Source of the DNA: an uncultured Acidobacteriota bacterium
GTDB lineage: Bacteria > Acidobacteriota > Terriglobia > Bryobacterales > Bryobacteraceae
Direction of reading: 5' to 3'
Length of the DNA: 64,000 nt
NCBI GenBank assembly: GCA_902826605.1
Contig: CADEFM010000002.1
Location: 1-64,000 of the forward strand
Shown: piece by piece, positions 44,112 to 53,892 of the stretch
Numbering within the stretch: the stretch's first letter is position 1
Layout: every line of letters begins with the position of its first letter
Position numbers and translations under genes: made by a program
The notes under the pieces: generated by a model
What the model was told of the DNA's origin: nothing
Databases searched by the model: none
The model's input: only the letters and a program-made list of their open reading frames with translations

Positions 44112-45542
44112 CTAACGCCCCGTCTTCGCAGGAGCAGTATTTCCCGCGGGCGTTTTACGAATCTGCTCGAAGTACTGCTGGACAAACTGCTCGTACATCG
44201 GCGGCACCTCGTCACGGTGAATTTCGCTCCCTGCTTCCACATGCGTAGCACCGCTCTGCGCGATCGGCGTCTTCATTTGCTGCTTGGTGGAACCAACTTC
44301 CACCATCATCGCGCCTGTCACGTTTTCGGCTCGCTTCCCCAGCAGTTCGCTAATCTTGCCCATGGCCTTCAGCGCGTCGGCCGCGCGCTGGGCTTTGTCG
44401 CCTTCATTGCTGCCCGCTCCATTTGGCTGATCTTTGGATTGTTTGTTCGAGGACGTTTTGGAATCCTCCTGTGTTTTTGCCCCATCGTCATCGTCGCTGG
44501 AATCCTGCGCGTCATCGCCCTGGGAATCGTCGCGAGAATCGCTTTGTTGTGGTTTGGCCTTCGACGGGTCGCTCTTTTTGGTCTGGCCCTTGGAATCGCC
44601 CGGTTGCGGCTTCATCTTGTTCAGCATGTCGGATACGGCTTGCTTGACCTTATCCATTAATGAAGGGTCTTGATTTTCCTGCCCCTTTTTGTCGCTATTC
44701 TGAGGATCACCCTCTTTGTCTTTATTCTCGGACGCTGCCGGATCGCCTTCCGGAGAATTCATCTTGGCCGCATCGTTGGCTTCGTTTTGTGCCGGATCTT
44801 CCTTTCCGTCGGCCACCTGATCCGTGGGCACGTCGGCGGATAGCGGCGGAGGCTCACTGGCAGGATCGCCCGCGAAATCGTTATTCTGCGCCACGTCGGG
44901 GTCGGCCTGTTCGTCGTCTCCGGCTTGATCGCCAGAACCTTTTTGAGGAGGAGTTTTCGCGCTCTCTCCGGGAGGTCCGAACAGCGAGGTAATGGCATTT
45001 TTGATCAGCGAAGCACGCGGATCGAAGCTGCCAGTAACCGCAAATCGAAACAGAAAAACGCCCAACGCCACTACCGCAAGAACGGCCGCTGGCACCAGCA
45101 TTCTCGGACGGACGAGCGGCAACGCCTGAGCCACATCAACCGTGCGAGCGACTTCTTCCGCGCGACGATGCTGCAAAGCTCGGATGGTGGAGTCGGAGGA
45201 AATTCCGGGCGTTGTATCCGCGAAGTAGCTGGCAGTGGAAATGGTGTCGGCCAGTTCCAGCCGTTCGTCGATTCTCTGCGCCACCACATATTCGGCCGGA
45301 GTATGTTTGCGTAAGAGATAAATTCCGGCGCAGACAGATGCCACGGCGGCGATGGCGATCCAGTAGAATCCGAGCATGTCTGTGCCCGCAAGCAGCACAA
45401 GGGCAGCCGCACCGCAGCTTACAGCCACGGCTAGCAGAACGGCATCCAGCGCGAGGTGTGTGACGCAACGCTGGCGGGCTTTGCGGAGGACTTGCTGCAA
45501 CGGTCCGGTTTGATTCACCATCCCTGCGTTCCTGTGACTCAT
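44112..45542 (-). CDS. Membrane protein with long acidic low-complexity region
   Basis: 476 residues. Two helices near 30-72 and one near 148-168 frame a ~75-residue domain; residues ~190-385 are a disordered stretch very rich in Asp, Ser, Gln, Lys, Gly and Pro; the last ~90 residues contain a helical segment (AADALKAMGKISELLGKRAENVTGAM) and a short conserved-looking end (VPPMYEQFVQQYFEQIRK). The layout resembles membrane anchors of large envelope or MoxR/von-Willebrand clusters, but no such genes are here. Function unknown. The GTG/ATG choice is open (second Met at residue 8). Confidence 0.7.
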   Translation of the reverse strand: MSHRNAGMVNQTGPLQQVLRKARQRCVTHLALDAVLLAVAVSCGAAALVLLAGTDMLGFYWIAIAAVASVCAGIYLLRKHTPAEYVVAQRIDERLELADTISTASYFADTTPGISSDSTIRALQHRRAEEVARTVDVAQALPLVRPRMLVPAAVLAVVALGVFLFRFAVTGSFDPRASLIKNAITSLFGPPGESAKTPPQKGSGDQAGDDEQADPDVAQNNDFAGDPASEPPPLSADVPTDQVADGKEDPAQNEANDAAKMNSPEGDPAASENKDKEGDPQNSDKKGQENQDPSLMDKVKQAVSDMLNKMKPQPGDSKGQTKKSDPSKAKPQQSDSRDDSQGDDAQDSSDDDDGAKTQEDSKTSSNKQSKDQPNGAGSNEGDKAQRAADALKAMGKISELLGKRAENVTGAMMVEVGSTKQQMKTPIAQSGATHVEAGSEIHRDEVPPMYEQFVQQYFEQIRKTPAGNTAPAKTGR

Positions 45543-45554
45543 TATGACATGCCT

Positions 45555-46571
45555 TCACACAATCAACATGCAATCGCCATAAGAGAAAAACCGGTAGCCT
45601 TGCCGGACTGCGTGCTCATACGCGCGGAGGATCAGATCGCGGCCCGCGAATGCGCTGACCAGTACCAGCAGGCTCGACTTGGGCAGATGGAAATTCGTCA
45701 GTAGCGCACCCGTGCGGAGGAATGTGAAACCGGGCGAGATGAACAGATCGGTTTCCGAACTCGCCATTTCGCGTTGCAACGCCTCACTCTCAATCGCCCG
45801 CACGCTGGTGGTGCCGATGGCGACCACGCGCTGCGCCGTATTCATCGCGCGAATCGCTTCATGAGGAACCGTGAATGCCTCTGAATGCAGCTCGACGTTT
45901 TCCAGAATTTCTGTGTGCAGGGGCTGGAAGGTGCCGAGGCCAACATGCAGCGTTACATACGCGATCTCCGCACCCGCGCTCCGGCACTCTTCCATGACCC
46001 GCGGCGTAAAGTGCAACCCGGCAGTAGGCGCGGCCACCGATCCGCGCTCGCGGGCGAACACCGTCTGATAGCGCTCGCGATCCGTAGCGGTGTCCGCGCG
46101 GCGGATGTAGGGTGGCAGTGGAACATGCCCAGCCCGTTCCAGCACATCGAAAAGAACGTCCCCGCTAACGTGCAGCCGCACCGTGCGCTCTCCAAACTCC
46201 CCCCGCCCGAGGATCTCCGCCGAGAGCTCTTCCGAAATGACGACGCGCTCGCCTGTTCGCATCTTACGTCCGGGCCGCACCAGTGCGGACCACATCTGGC
46301 CGTCGGGTGAAATCTGTTTGGTAAGGAATATCTCCACCCGGCCGGTGCCGTGCTCCCGGGTTCCGAACAACCGGGAAGGGAAGACGCGCGTGTCATTGAA
46401 CACCACGCAATCTCCAGCCTTCACGTACGACGGAAAGTCGAGGAACATCCGGTCTTCCCACGTCTGATTGTTGCGATCCACGACGAGCATTCGCGACGCC
46501 GCGCGATCCGACAGCGGCTGCTGCGCGATCAGTTCCGGAGGGAGATGATAATCGAAATCGGAAAGGAGCAA
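45555..46571 (-). CDS. queA: S-adenosylmethionine:tRNA ribosyltransferase-isomerase
   Basis: 338 residues, normal length. MLLSDFDYHLPPELIAQQPL at the start, RVEIFL, GHVPLPPYI, TVFARERGSVAAPTAGLHF and the end FSYGDCMLI are diagnostic. It makes epoxyqueuosine in tRNAs with GUN anticodons, using the ribosyl part of SAM. No tgt or queG gene is adjacent. It is divergent from tsaD across 51 bp and ends 12 bp before the low-complexity protein start. Confidence 0.96.
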   Translation of the reverse strand: MLLSDFDYHLPPELIAQQPLSDRAASRMLVVDRNNQTWEDRMFLDFPSYVKAGDCVVFNDTRVFPSRLFGTREHGTGRVEIFLTKQISPDGQMWSALVRPGRKMRTGERVVISEELSAEILGRGEFGERTVRLHVSGDVLFDVLERAGHVPLPPYIRRADTATDRERYQTVFARERGSVAAPTAGLHFTPRVMEECRSAGAEIAYVTLHVGLGTFQPLHTEILENVELHSEAFTVPHEAIRAMNTAQRVVAIGTTSVRAIESEALQREMASSETDLFISPGFTFLRTGALLTNFHLPKSSLLVLVSAFAGRDLILRAYEHAVRQGYRFFSYGDCMLIV

Positions 46572-46622
46572 GCGCCTGCCATTGTCTCATGACGTGATCG
46601 ATACTGAGATCGCCGATACTGA

Positions 46623-47705
46623 ATGGATGTGGGAACATCTGTGCGCATCCTCGGAATAGAATCGTCCTGCGATGAAACCGCCGCTGCGGTCGTGGAGGAC
46701 GGTTCCCGTATTCTGTCTTCGGTGATCTCCTCGCAGATTGCCATGCATGCCCGCTTCGGCGGCGTGGTCCCGGAATTGGCCTCACGAGAGCATCTTCGGG
46801 CAATCGTTCCGGTTGTGCGTGCAGCGCTACAGCAGGCCTCCACCAGTATGGAAGACTTGGACGCCATTGCAGTGACCGAGGGCCCTGGATTGGCCGGCTC
46901 GCTGCTTGTTGGAATGACCTACGCAAAGGCGCTGGTATTCGCGCACGGTCTTCCGCTCATCGGGATAAACCACATTGCCGGCCACATACACGCGGTAGTA
47001 AGCCAGAATGCCGTTGAACTTCCCGCGCTCGCACTGGTGGTGAGCGGAGGCCACACACATTTGTATGAAGTAACCGAAGGTTTTCGGTACCGGCTGCTGG
47101 GCAGGACCCGTGACGATGCCGCCGGTGAAGCTTTCGACAAAGTGGGAAAGCTGCTGGGCCTGGGCTACCCGGGCGGACCCGTTATCGACGCGCTCGCACC
47201 GCACGGCAACCCGCACGCGGTTCGGTTTTCGTTCGCGAAGATGAAGGGTAACACGCTCGATTTCAGCTTTAGCGGAATCAAAACCGGCGTGCTCCGCTGG
47301 GTGGAAGCTCACGCCATGGCGGATGAAATCGAAGCACGCCGCAGCATACTCAAGAATGACCCGCGCCCTACCGTCGAACAATGGCTTACCGTCACGCCAC
47401 AGGCGACGCTCGATTTGATCGCGTCGTTCCAATACACCGTGATCGAAGAATTGATGCGCCGCGCCATAAGATCGGCCGACGAGATCGGCGCATGCAGCCT
47501 GGTAATCTCCGGCGGCGTCGCGTGCAATACCGGATTGCGGGCGGCGGCGGAAGCGGCTCGTCTTCCGTATCATGTGTTTTTCCCGGAACCTGGCTTATCC
47601 ACCGACAATGCCGCTATGATCGCCGCCGCCGCATTTCCTAAATTCGAACGCCGAGAATTCGCGGATTTTTCGCTGCGAGCCACGGCGAGTCTGGCCTTGG
47701 CTTAA
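46623..47705 (+). CDS. tsaD: tRNA t6A37 threonylcarbamoyltransferase subunit
   Basis: 360 residues. [16 protein letters not shown] is the ASKHA phosphate loop; the metal-binding histidines are H117 and H121 ([10 protein letters not shown]). SGGHTHLY and the C-terminal [15 protein letters not shown] match the family. With TsaB and TsaE it transfers threonylcarbamoyl to A37 of ANN-decoding tRNAs. The ATG at 46623 is used; a GTG at 46641 is an alternative. Mrp follows 35 bp downstream on the same strand. Confidence 0.96.
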   Translation: MDVGTSVRILGIESSCDETAAAVVEDGSRILSSVISSQIAMHARFGGVVPELASREHLRAIVPVVRAALQQASTSMEDLDAIAVTEGPGLAGSLLVGMTYAKALVFAHGLPLIGINHIAGHIHAVVSQNAVELPALALVVSGGHTHLYEVTEGFRYRLLGRTRDDAAGEAFDKVGKLLGLGYPGGPVIDALAPHGNPHAVRFSFAKMKGNTLDFSFSGIKTGVLRWVEAHAMADEIEARRSILKNDPRPTVEQWLTVTPQATLDLIASFQYTVIEELMRRAIRSADEIGACSLVISGGVACNTGLRAAAEAARLPYHVFFPEPGLSTDNAAMIAAAAFPKFERREFADFSLRATASLALA

Positions 47706-47740
47706 CACGGCATTGCACGGGTTCGTTACCATCAGATCAG

Positions 47741-48580
47741 ATGGGTCCTCAACAGTCCGCTCCACCAAGTGCTCCCAAGATGCCGATTCCCGGCGTGCGC
47801 TACCTGATCGCCGTCGGTTCCGGAAAGGGTGGCGTCGGTAAAACCACTGTGTCCGTGAACGTGGCCATTTCGCTTGCGAAGCTGGGCCACCGTGTGGGCC
47901 TGCTGGATGCCGATGTTTACGGTCCCAATGTGCCGCTGATGATGGGGACGCAGGAAACTCCGCGCGGGCAAGGCGACCGCATCGGTCCCATTGAAGCGCA
48001 AGGCGTCAAGCTAATGTCGATGGGATTTCTGAATCCTGGCGACAAACCGCTGGTGTGGCGCGGGCCCATGCTGCACAGCGTGATCCAGCAGTTCCTCCGC
48101 AATGTCGATTGGGGCGAACTCGACTATCTGATTATCGATCTCCCTCCCGGCACCGGCGACGTCGCGCTGTCGCTGATTCAGTCCGCCCCGCTTTCCGGCG
48201 CTGTGGTGGTCACCACGCCCTCCGACGTGTCCCTGGAAGACGCCCGCAAAGCCGTCAACATGTTTGCGCAAGTGCGCGTGCCCATCCTGGGAATGGTGGA
48301 AAACATGAGCTACCTGATCGCCCCCGTTTCCGGAGAACGCATCGACGTGTTCGGCCAAGGCGGCGGTAAGCGTACCGCGGAACAGATGAAAGTGGCGTTC
48401 CTGGGAGAATTGGCGCTTGATCCAGACGTCCGCATCGGTGGCGATTCCGGCAAACCTGTATCGACGCGCGGTGGAAGTGACCCGCACGCAGCGCCGTTCC
48501 TGAAGTTAGCGGAGCGAATCGCGGCGCGTTGTGCCGAGGAAGCCAAGGCCACCGGTCCCCGCATTTCAGTGGAAGATTAG
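47741..48580 (+). CDS. Mrp/NBP35-type P-loop ATPase without the C-terminal CXXC
   Basis: 279 residues. Deviant Walker A GKGGVGKTT (Lys34) and LLDADVYGPNVPLMMG are typical of Mrp (ApbC), which carries Fe-S clusters. In this protein the usual cluster-bridging CPxCG near residue 194 reads APVSG (VENMSYLIAPVSGER), so the two cysteines are absent, and there is no N-terminal DUF59 domain. It should still bind and hydrolyse ATP; whether it can carry an Fe-S cluster is doubtful. Its stop abuts the stop of the convergent yihY-like gene. Confidence 0.9.
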   Translation: MGPQQSAPPSAPKMPIPGVRYLIAVGSGKGGVGKTTVSVNVAISLAKLGHRVGLLDADVYGPNVPLMMGTQETPRGQGDRIGPIEAQGVKLMSMGFLNPGDKPLVWRGPMLHSVIQQFLRNVDWGELDYLIIDLPPGTGDVALSLIQSAPLSGAVVVTTPSDVSLEDARKAVNMFAQVRVPILGMVENMSYLIAPVSGERIDVFGQGGGKRTAEQMKVAFLGELALDPDVRIGGDSGKPVSTRGGSDPHAAPFLKLAERIAARCAEEAKATGPRISVED

Positions 48581-49462
48581 TTACCGCAAACCGCGCTCGC
48601 GGACCGCGTTGAACTCGCAACCGAAGAGCATGATCACAGCCAGAAGATAGCTCCACACCAACAGCGCGAGACCGGCTCCCACGCTGCCGTAGAGAACGTT
48701 GTAATTGCCGATGCTGGTCACGTACCATCCAAAGGCCAGAGTCGAGATCAACCACAATGTGGTAGCCACCACCGCGCCGGGCAGCACCTGCGGTAGGCGC
48801 TGCTTTCGGTTCGGTCCAAAGACGTAAACCAGCGACGTCACCAGTACGATCGTCCCCGTGGCGATGAAAAACGTTACCGCCTGACCGGCCAGTTGCAGCC
48901 ATCCTCTGAGATCGCTTCCATGCTCCACCAAGCCCAGGTACTCGATCAGCGCGGCGCGCGCGCGATTGCCTGCGACGATGAGTGTGGACGCGCCCAGCAC
49001 CGGGATCGCCGCCGCGAACACCAGCAGCATGGCCATCGCGCGCTCGCGCACCATGGATCTGCCGCCGGGAATGCGGTAGATTGCGCGAAAGCCTTCCATA
49101 AGGCTCATCATGACGCCGGAACCCGCCCACGCCGCGATGAGAATCGCTACCACCAGCAGCGACACAGGTTGCCGGCCTTCCACTCTGAAGACGTCGCGGA
49201 CCAGGTTTTCAGTGCCCGGCGGAATGACGTCGAACAGCAGGCGAGCCACCACCCGAGATACGGCGTCCGCGTTGGCGCGCACCAGCAGCGCTGCGATGGT
49301 AGTGAGCACCGGAAAGAAGGCGAGGAGACAGGAGTAGGCCGCGGCTTTCGCCACTTCCAAACATCCGTCGTCATAGCAAGCGATCGCCGCGCGGCGCAGC
49401 AAGCTCCAGAAGCGGATCAGCGCGCCAGCCTCGGCGATGTAGATGTTGGGAGTTGCGTTCAC
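48581..49462 (-). CDS. YihY/BrkB-family inner-membrane protein
   Basis: 293 residues with six helices: KAAAYSCLLAFFPVLTTIAAL near the start, MMSLMEGFRAIYR, and the end GSVGAGLALLVWSYLLAVIMLFGCEFN, all typical of YihY/BrkB (UPF0761). Function is not settled; the old link to RNase BN was wrong. It is divergent from the lysine operon; its stop abuts that of the Mrp gene. Confidence 0.93.
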   Translation of the reverse strand: MNATPNIYIAEAGALIRFWSLLRRAAIACYDDGCLEVAKAAAYSCLLAFFPVLTTIAALLVRANADAVSRVVARLLFDVIPPGTENLVRDVFRVEGRQPVSLLVVAILIAAWAGSGVMMSLMEGFRAIYRIPGGRSMVRERAMAMLLVFAAAIPVLGASTLIVAGNRARAALIEYLGLVEHGSDLRGWLQLAGQAVTFFIATGTIVLVTSLVYVFGPNRKQRLPQVLPGAVVATTLWLISTLAFGWYVTSIGNYNVLYGSVGAGLALLVWSYLLAVIMLFGCEFNAVRERGLR

Positions 49463-49539
49463 TCAGTTCCATTATCCCCTCATCCCCTTTATGGGCGGAT
49501 ACTCCTCTCACTGCCGTGATCCGCGTGCAACCATTGTGG

Positions 49540-49545
49540 TAATCT
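49540..49545 (+). promoter_or_regulatory. Possible -10 of the lysine operon
   Basis: TAATCT, 14 bp before the first paired base of the riboswitch; no clear -35. It would start the transcript near 49552. Confidence 0.35.
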
Positions 49546-49558
49546 AGAAAAGAATTCT

Positions 49559-49742
49559 GGTAGAGGAGCGAGGGCCATCAGTAGCCCGGCGCGTGATTCC
49601 GGCGAAACCCGGAGCGCTGGCGAAAGGGGCATCTTCGCCGAAATCGTCCGGCCGGTCTCGAGGGCGGCGATTGGGGGGTAAGGTCAACACCTGCCCACTG
49701 TCATTCGGTTCCGTGAAACGCGCGGACGGATGGAGCGCTATC
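49559..49742 (+). promoter_or_regulatory. Lysine riboswitch (L box) aptamer
   Basis: The conserved elements occur in order: GGTAGAGGAGCGA, ATCAGTA (loop-E region), GAAAGGGGCATC, CGCCGAAA, CACTGTCA and TGGAGCGCTATC. Helix P1 closes between GGTAG (49559-49563) and CTATC (49738-49742). The same elements and order are found in the Bacillus lysC aptamer. Lysine binding should repress the operon. The expression platform (49743-49814) has a GCTGG/CCAGC hairpin but no T-run, so translational or Rho-dependent control is more likely than intrinsic termination. Confidence 0.88.
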
Positions 49743-49814
49743 GGGAAGTGGTGCCATACGCCCCTCCTGGCTGGTTTACCCAGCGCCTCCCCCGTTGCGC
49801 ATCTGGCTGCATTT

Positions 49815-50825
49815 ATGAACGTTTTTGAGCTGACGCGCGCGCTAGTTGACATCGATTCGGTCACACCGAACGAAGAAGCCGTCGGCGTGTATCTGGCCGA
49901 ATATCTTTCCGCGCTTGCCGCGCGCACCGGTGGCCGTGTGGAACGCATTGAAGTAGAACCGCATCGCTACAACGTGCTGGCGTATTGGGATCAACCCGTC
50001 GTGACGTTTTCCACGCACATGGACACCGTGCCTCCGTTTTTTCCGTCGCGTGAGGATGACGAATTCATTTGGGGACGCGGAGCGTGCGATACCAAAGGTT
50101 TGATGTCGGCAATGATTCTGGCCGTGGAAGCCTTGCTGGCCGAAGGCGAACGGCACGCGGCGCTTCTATTTGTAGTCGGCGAGGAGCGCAACAGCGCGGG
50201 TGCATACGCCGCTGCGAAGGACCCGCGCGGCAGCAAGTACCTGATCAATGGTGAGCCCACGGAAAGCAAACTGATCCTGGGATCGAAGGGCGCTCTGCGT
50301 TTCGAAATTATCGCCCAGGGCCGTATGGCGCATTCGGCGTATCCGCAGCTGGGCGAATCCGCGATTGAAAAATTGTTAGATGCATTGGAGCGAGTGCGCA
50401 AGATCGCACTTCCCATGGATTCAGTGCTCGGACCAAGCACGATGAACATCGGCACCATTCAAGGCGGGCGCGCGCCTAACGTCATTCCCGACCACGCGCG
50501 AGCCGAGATCTTCTTCCGCTTGGTGGATAATGGCGAGAGCACCCGCAAGGCTGTGGCGGCCGCCGTGGCCGGATTCGCTGAAGCGCGCGAAGTGCTCCTC
50601 ATCCCGGCGGTTCACATGGAACCAGTCGACGGCTTTGAAACCGGGATGGTCGCATTCACTACCGACATCCCGGCATTTGGTGAAACCTGGGGCAAGCCCT
50701 TGCTCTTTGGTCCTGGCAGCATTCATGTGGCGCATACCGACGAAGAGCGCGTACCCAAGCGCGAGTTGCACGCCGCAATTGAAATCTACAAGAAACTGGC
50801 GAGGCAGTTACTAACAAATGAGTGA
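49815..50825 (+). CDS. dapE: M20 deacylase, probable succinyl-diaminopimelate desuccinylase
   Basis: 336 residues from the ATG at 49815; the longer open frame back to 49593 is the riboswitch, not protein. Metal-site motifs of M20: THMDTVP, WGRGACDTKG and GEERNSAGA, then INGEPTE and the C-terminal HVAHTDEERV. The family also contains ArgE and carboxypeptidases; DapE is favoured because dapD, its pathway partner, is in the same operon. It would release succinate from N-succinyl-LL-DAP. No Shine-Dalgarno is visible before the ATG, which may relate to riboswitch control. Overlaps asd by 8 bp. Confidence 0.8.
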   Translation: MNVFELTRALVDIDSVTPNEEAVGVYLAEYLSALAARTGGRVERIEVEPHRYNVLAYWDQPVVTFSTHMDTVPPFFPSREDDEFIWGRGACDTKGLMSAMILAVEALLAEGERHAALLFVVGEERNSAGAYAAAKDPRGSKYLINGEPTESKLILGSKGALRFEIIAQGRMAHSAYPQLGESAIEKLLDALERVRKIALPMDSVLGPSTMNIGTIQGGRAPNVIPDHARAEIFFRLVDNGESTRKAVAAAVAGFAEAREVLLIPAVHMEPVDGFETGMVAFTTDIPAFGETWGKPLLFGPGSIHVAHTDEERVPKRELHAAIEIYKKLARQLLTNE

Positions 50826-51867
50826 ACAATATCGAGTGGCAATCGTGGGAGCGACCGGCGCGGTAGGCGTCGAATTTCTGGATTGTCTGGAAAAACGCGA
50901 TTTTCCGATTTCAGAATTGCATCTGTTGGCGTCGGCGCGCTCCGCGGGCAAGACCATGCAATTCCGCGGACGCGAAATCGTAGTCGAGGAACTGATGGAG
51001 AAAAGCTTCGACAATATCGACGTCGCGTTTTTCAGCGCCGGCGGCTCCATCTCGAAAAAGTTTGGGCCCGTCGCGGCGAAAGCGGGCGCGTTGGTGGTCG
51101 ATAACTCTTCCGCCTTCCGCATGGACCCATCGGTCCCGCTGGTGATCCCGGAAATCAATCCGGAAGCCTCCGCGCACCACCATGGCATCATCGCGAATCC
51201 GAACTGCTCCACTATTATTGCCATTGTTCCCCTGTGGCCCATTCATCGGAAGAACCGCATTCTGCGCATCATTGCGTCCACCTATCAGGCGGCTTCGGGC
51301 GCGGGAGCGGCCGCCATGGAGGAATTGCGCGAATCCACGCGGGCGCACCTCGAGAATCGCGATTTCCAGAACACCGTGCTCCCCCATCCGTACGCGTTTA
51401 ATTTGTTCAGTCATAACTCGAAGGTCGACGCTCTAACTGGTTACAACGAAGAGGAAACCAAGATGGTCAAGGAGACCCAGAAAATCTTCGGTGACCAGGA
51501 CATCCGCATCAGTGCGACGTGTGTTCGAGTGCCGGTGCTGCGCGCGCATTCCGAAGCCTTGACCATCGAGTGCGAGCGCCCCATTACTCCCGCCGAAGTC
51601 CGCGACATCCTTCGCGACGCCCCCGGCGTGAAACTGGTCGACGACCCCGACAAGAACTACTTCCCGATGCCAAAAGACGCTTCCGGCCAGGGCGACGTCC
51701 TGGTAGGCCGCATCCGCCAGGATTCCAGCGATCCCAGCGGCAAGTCCATCTGCATGTTTGTGGCAGGCGACCAGTTGCTTAAGGGCGCCGCGCTGAACGC
51801 GGTACAGATCGCCGAATCCATGGCAGAGCGCGGTTGGTTGAAGAGAGCGGCGGCCGGGAACCGATAA
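50818..51867 (+). CDS. asd: Aspartate-semialdehyde dehydrogenase
   Basis: 349 residues. NADP loop VAIVGATGAVG, FFSAGGSIS, VVDNSSAFRMD, and catalytic Cys130 in ANPNCST. It makes aspartate semialdehyde for lysine, threonine and methionine. ATG overlaps the dapE stop by 8 bp, and its own stop overlaps the lysC ATG (TAATG), so the three are coupled. Length is close to the archaeal/fungal-type class (about 350). Confidence 0.94.
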   Translation: MSEQYRVAIVGATGAVGVEFLDCLEKRDFPISELHLLASARSAGKTMQFRGREIVVEELMEKSFDNIDVAFFSAGGSISKKFGPVAAKAGALVVDNSSAFRMDPSVPLVIPEINPEASAHHHGIIANPNCSTIIAIVPLWPIHRKNRILRIIASTYQAASGAGAAAMEELRESTRAHLENRDFQNTVLPHPYAFNLFSHNSKVDALTGYNEEETKMVKETQKIFGDQDIRISATCVRVPVLRAHSEALTIECERPITPAEVRDILRDAPGVKLVDDPDKNYFPMPKDASGQGDVLVGRIRQDSSDPSGKSICMFVAGDQLLKGAALNAVQIAESMAERGWLKRAAAGNR

Positions 51868-53216
51868 TGATCGTTATGAAATTCGGCGGCACGTCCGTCG
51901 AATCGGCGCAAGCCATCGAACGCGTGGCGGGCATCGTCAAAGACCGTATTGCCTGCCGTCCCGTCGTCGTAGTCTCAGCGATGGGTAAGACGACGAACAA
52001 ACTTCTGGCGATTGCCGCAGCAGCCGTAGCCGGCCATCGCGATACGGCTCTAGCCCAACTGGAAGACCTGCGCCAGTTCCACCACCTCGAAACCGCGGGC
52101 CTTGGGGTGGACGCCCAGATCGAAGCACATTTTCAGGAGCTCACCGAACTCGTGAAAGGGCTGGCCGTCATGGGCGAAATGACCCCGCGCGCTACAGACG
52201 CCGTTTCAGCATTTGGTGAGCGCTTGTCCAGCATCATCGTCAACGCGAAGTTCAGGCAACTCGGCATCGAATCCGTGCACGTCGATGCGCGTTCGGTGAT
52301 GATCACAGACCACCGCCACGCCCAAGCAGCGCCTTTGTTTGCGGAATCTTACGGCCGGCTGGCGGCAACCATACCTGCGCTCGCAGCCACGAACGTTGTC
52401 GTGATGGGCGGCTTCATTGGTTCCACTGAGGATGGGGTTACCACCACACTCGGACGTGGAGGTTCCGATTTCACGGCTTCCATCGTGGGAGCGGGCATCG
52501 GAGCGGACGAAATTCAGATCTGGACTGACGTCGATGGGATGCTCACCGCCGATCCCACCGTTCTCCCGGGCGGGTATCGCGTGAAGCACTGCTCCTTCGC
52601 CGAAGCCGCGGAGCTAGCCTACTTTGGCGCGAAGGTGCTGCATCCTGCCACGGTGCTGCCCGCGATCGAAAAGAATATTCCTGTACGCATATTGAATTCG
52701 CGCCGGCCTCAGGTGGAAGGCACGCTCATCACCGCCGAAGCGCCCAAAAGCAGCACGCCCATCCGTTCTATCGCGTGTAAGAAAAACATCACGTTGGTCA
52801 ACATCGTGTCTACTCGCATGCTGATGGCCCACGGCTTCTTACGGCGTATTTTCGAGATTTTCGATCGCTATGAAACATCCGTCGATATGCTGGCCACTTC
52901 CGAAGTCAGCGTGTCTCTTACGATTGACAATACCGGCAATCTGGCGGATATCCGCCGGGAGATCGAAGAATTCGCCGACTTTGCCGCGGAAGGCGATCAG
53001 GCGATCGTCTGCATGGTGGGTGATAATATCCGTACCGTTCCCGGTGTTGCCGCACGCGCATTCATCGCCTTGAAGGACATACGAGTCCGCATGATCTCGG
53101 AGGGCGCTTCGCAATTGAACATCAGTCTTGTGGTCGCGGCATCAGACCTTGGGCGCGCGGTAGAATCGCTCCACAGGGAATTTTTCTCCAATCCCGATCC
53201 GGCGGCATTCGAATGA
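51867..53216 (+). CDS. lysC: Aspartate kinase (monofunctional)
   Basis: 449 residues from the ATG at 51867. KFGGTSV at the start, the RGGSDFTAS region, and two C-terminal ACT domains (from about residue 305: CKKNITLVNIVSTRM and SVDMLATSEVSVSL) that normally bind lysine or threonine. No homoserine dehydrogenase is fused. First step of the pathway, controlled here both at the RNA level by the riboswitch and probably by the ACT domains. Overlaps dapB by 4 bp. Confidence 0.95.
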   Translation: MIVMKFGGTSVESAQAIERVAGIVKDRIACRPVVVVSAMGKTTNKLLAIAAAAVAGHRDTALAQLEDLRQFHHLETAGLGVDAQIEAHFQELTELVKGLAVMGEMTPRATDAVSAFGERLSSIIVNAKFRQLGIESVHVDARSVMITDHRHAQAAPLFAESYGRLAATIPALAATNVVVMGGFIGSTEDGVTTTLGRGGSDFTASIVGAGIGADEIQIWTDVDGMLTADPTVLPGGYRVKHCSFAEAAELAYFGAKVLHPATVLPAIEKNIPVRILNSRRPQVEGTLITAEAPKSSTPIRSIACKKNITLVNIVSTRMLMAHGFLRRIFEIFDRYETSVDMLATSEVSVSLTIDNTGNLADIRREIEEFADFAAEGDQAIVCMVGDNIRTVPGVAARAFIALKDIRVRMISEGASQLNISLVVAASDLGRAVESLHREFFSNPDPAAFE

Positions 53217-53887
53217 AACTGGCAATCGTTGGGTACGGCAAGATGGGACAGCTCATCGCGCAGCTCGCGCCAGAGTACGGGTTCGCCGTTCATTCCACCA
53301 TCGATCTGCAGGAAGATTTCGGAAAAGCACGGGGCGCGGACGTCGCGATCGAATTCACGACACCAGATGCCGTCGTGGCGAATGTGGAAAAGCTGGCCGC
53401 GATGAAGCTGCCCGTGGTAATCGGTACCACCGGATGGTTGCACCACATGGATGCGGTGAAAGCCGCCATCGAGCGCAACGGAACCGGATTGGTCTGGAGT
53501 CCCAATTTTTCCGTGGGCGTGAACGTCTTCATGCGGGTGGTGCGCGAAGCCTCTCGCCTGCTGGCGGACGAGCCTGAATACGGCGCGTGGGCGTGGGAAA
53601 TTCATCATGACACGAAGAAAGATGCACCCTCCGGAACCATGATCAAGTTGGTCGAAGAGATGAAATCCGCAGGGTATGCGCGGACCATCGATGTCAGCTC
53701 CAATCGCGCCGGCCGCCATCCCGGTACGCACGATATCGGCTTCGACTCCGCGGCGGATACCATCACCCTCCGGCACTCCGCGCGTTCCCGCGAAGGCTTC
53801 GCACGCGGCGCGCTCAAAGCGGGACAATGGATTTTAGGAAAACAGGGCGTGTTCGAATTTAGCGACGTTCTATTCACCAAGAGGTAA
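53213..53887 (+). CDS. dapB: 4-Hydroxy-tetrahydrodipicolinate reductase (short form)
   Basis: 224 residues, shorter than the usual ~245-270. Nucleotide loop AIVGYGKMG, then IEFTTPDAV, the substrate motif HHDTKKDAPSGT (131-142) with catalytic His and Lys, and a C-terminal SREGFARGAL. The missing length is mainly between the nucleotide loop and residue ~45, where the E. coli enzyme has a longer segment. It makes tetrahydrodipicolinate. The ATG overlaps the lysC stop; dapA follows 5 bp later. Confidence 0.94.
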   Translation: MKLAIVGYGKMGQLIAQLAPEYGFAVHSTIDLQEDFGKARGADVAIEFTTPDAVVANVEKLAAMKLPVVIGTTGWLHHMDAVKAAIERNGTGLVWSPNFSVGVNVFMRVVREASRLLADEPEYGAWAWEIHHDTKKDAPSGTMIKLVEEMKSAGYARTIDVSSNRAGRHPGTHDIGFDSAADTITLRHSARSREGFARGALKAGQWILGKQGVFEFSDVLFTKR

Positions 53888-53892
53888 TGTAA

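Noticed and set aside
49593..49814. N-terminal extension of the M20 protein
   Set aside because: This stretch is the lysine riboswitch and its platform.
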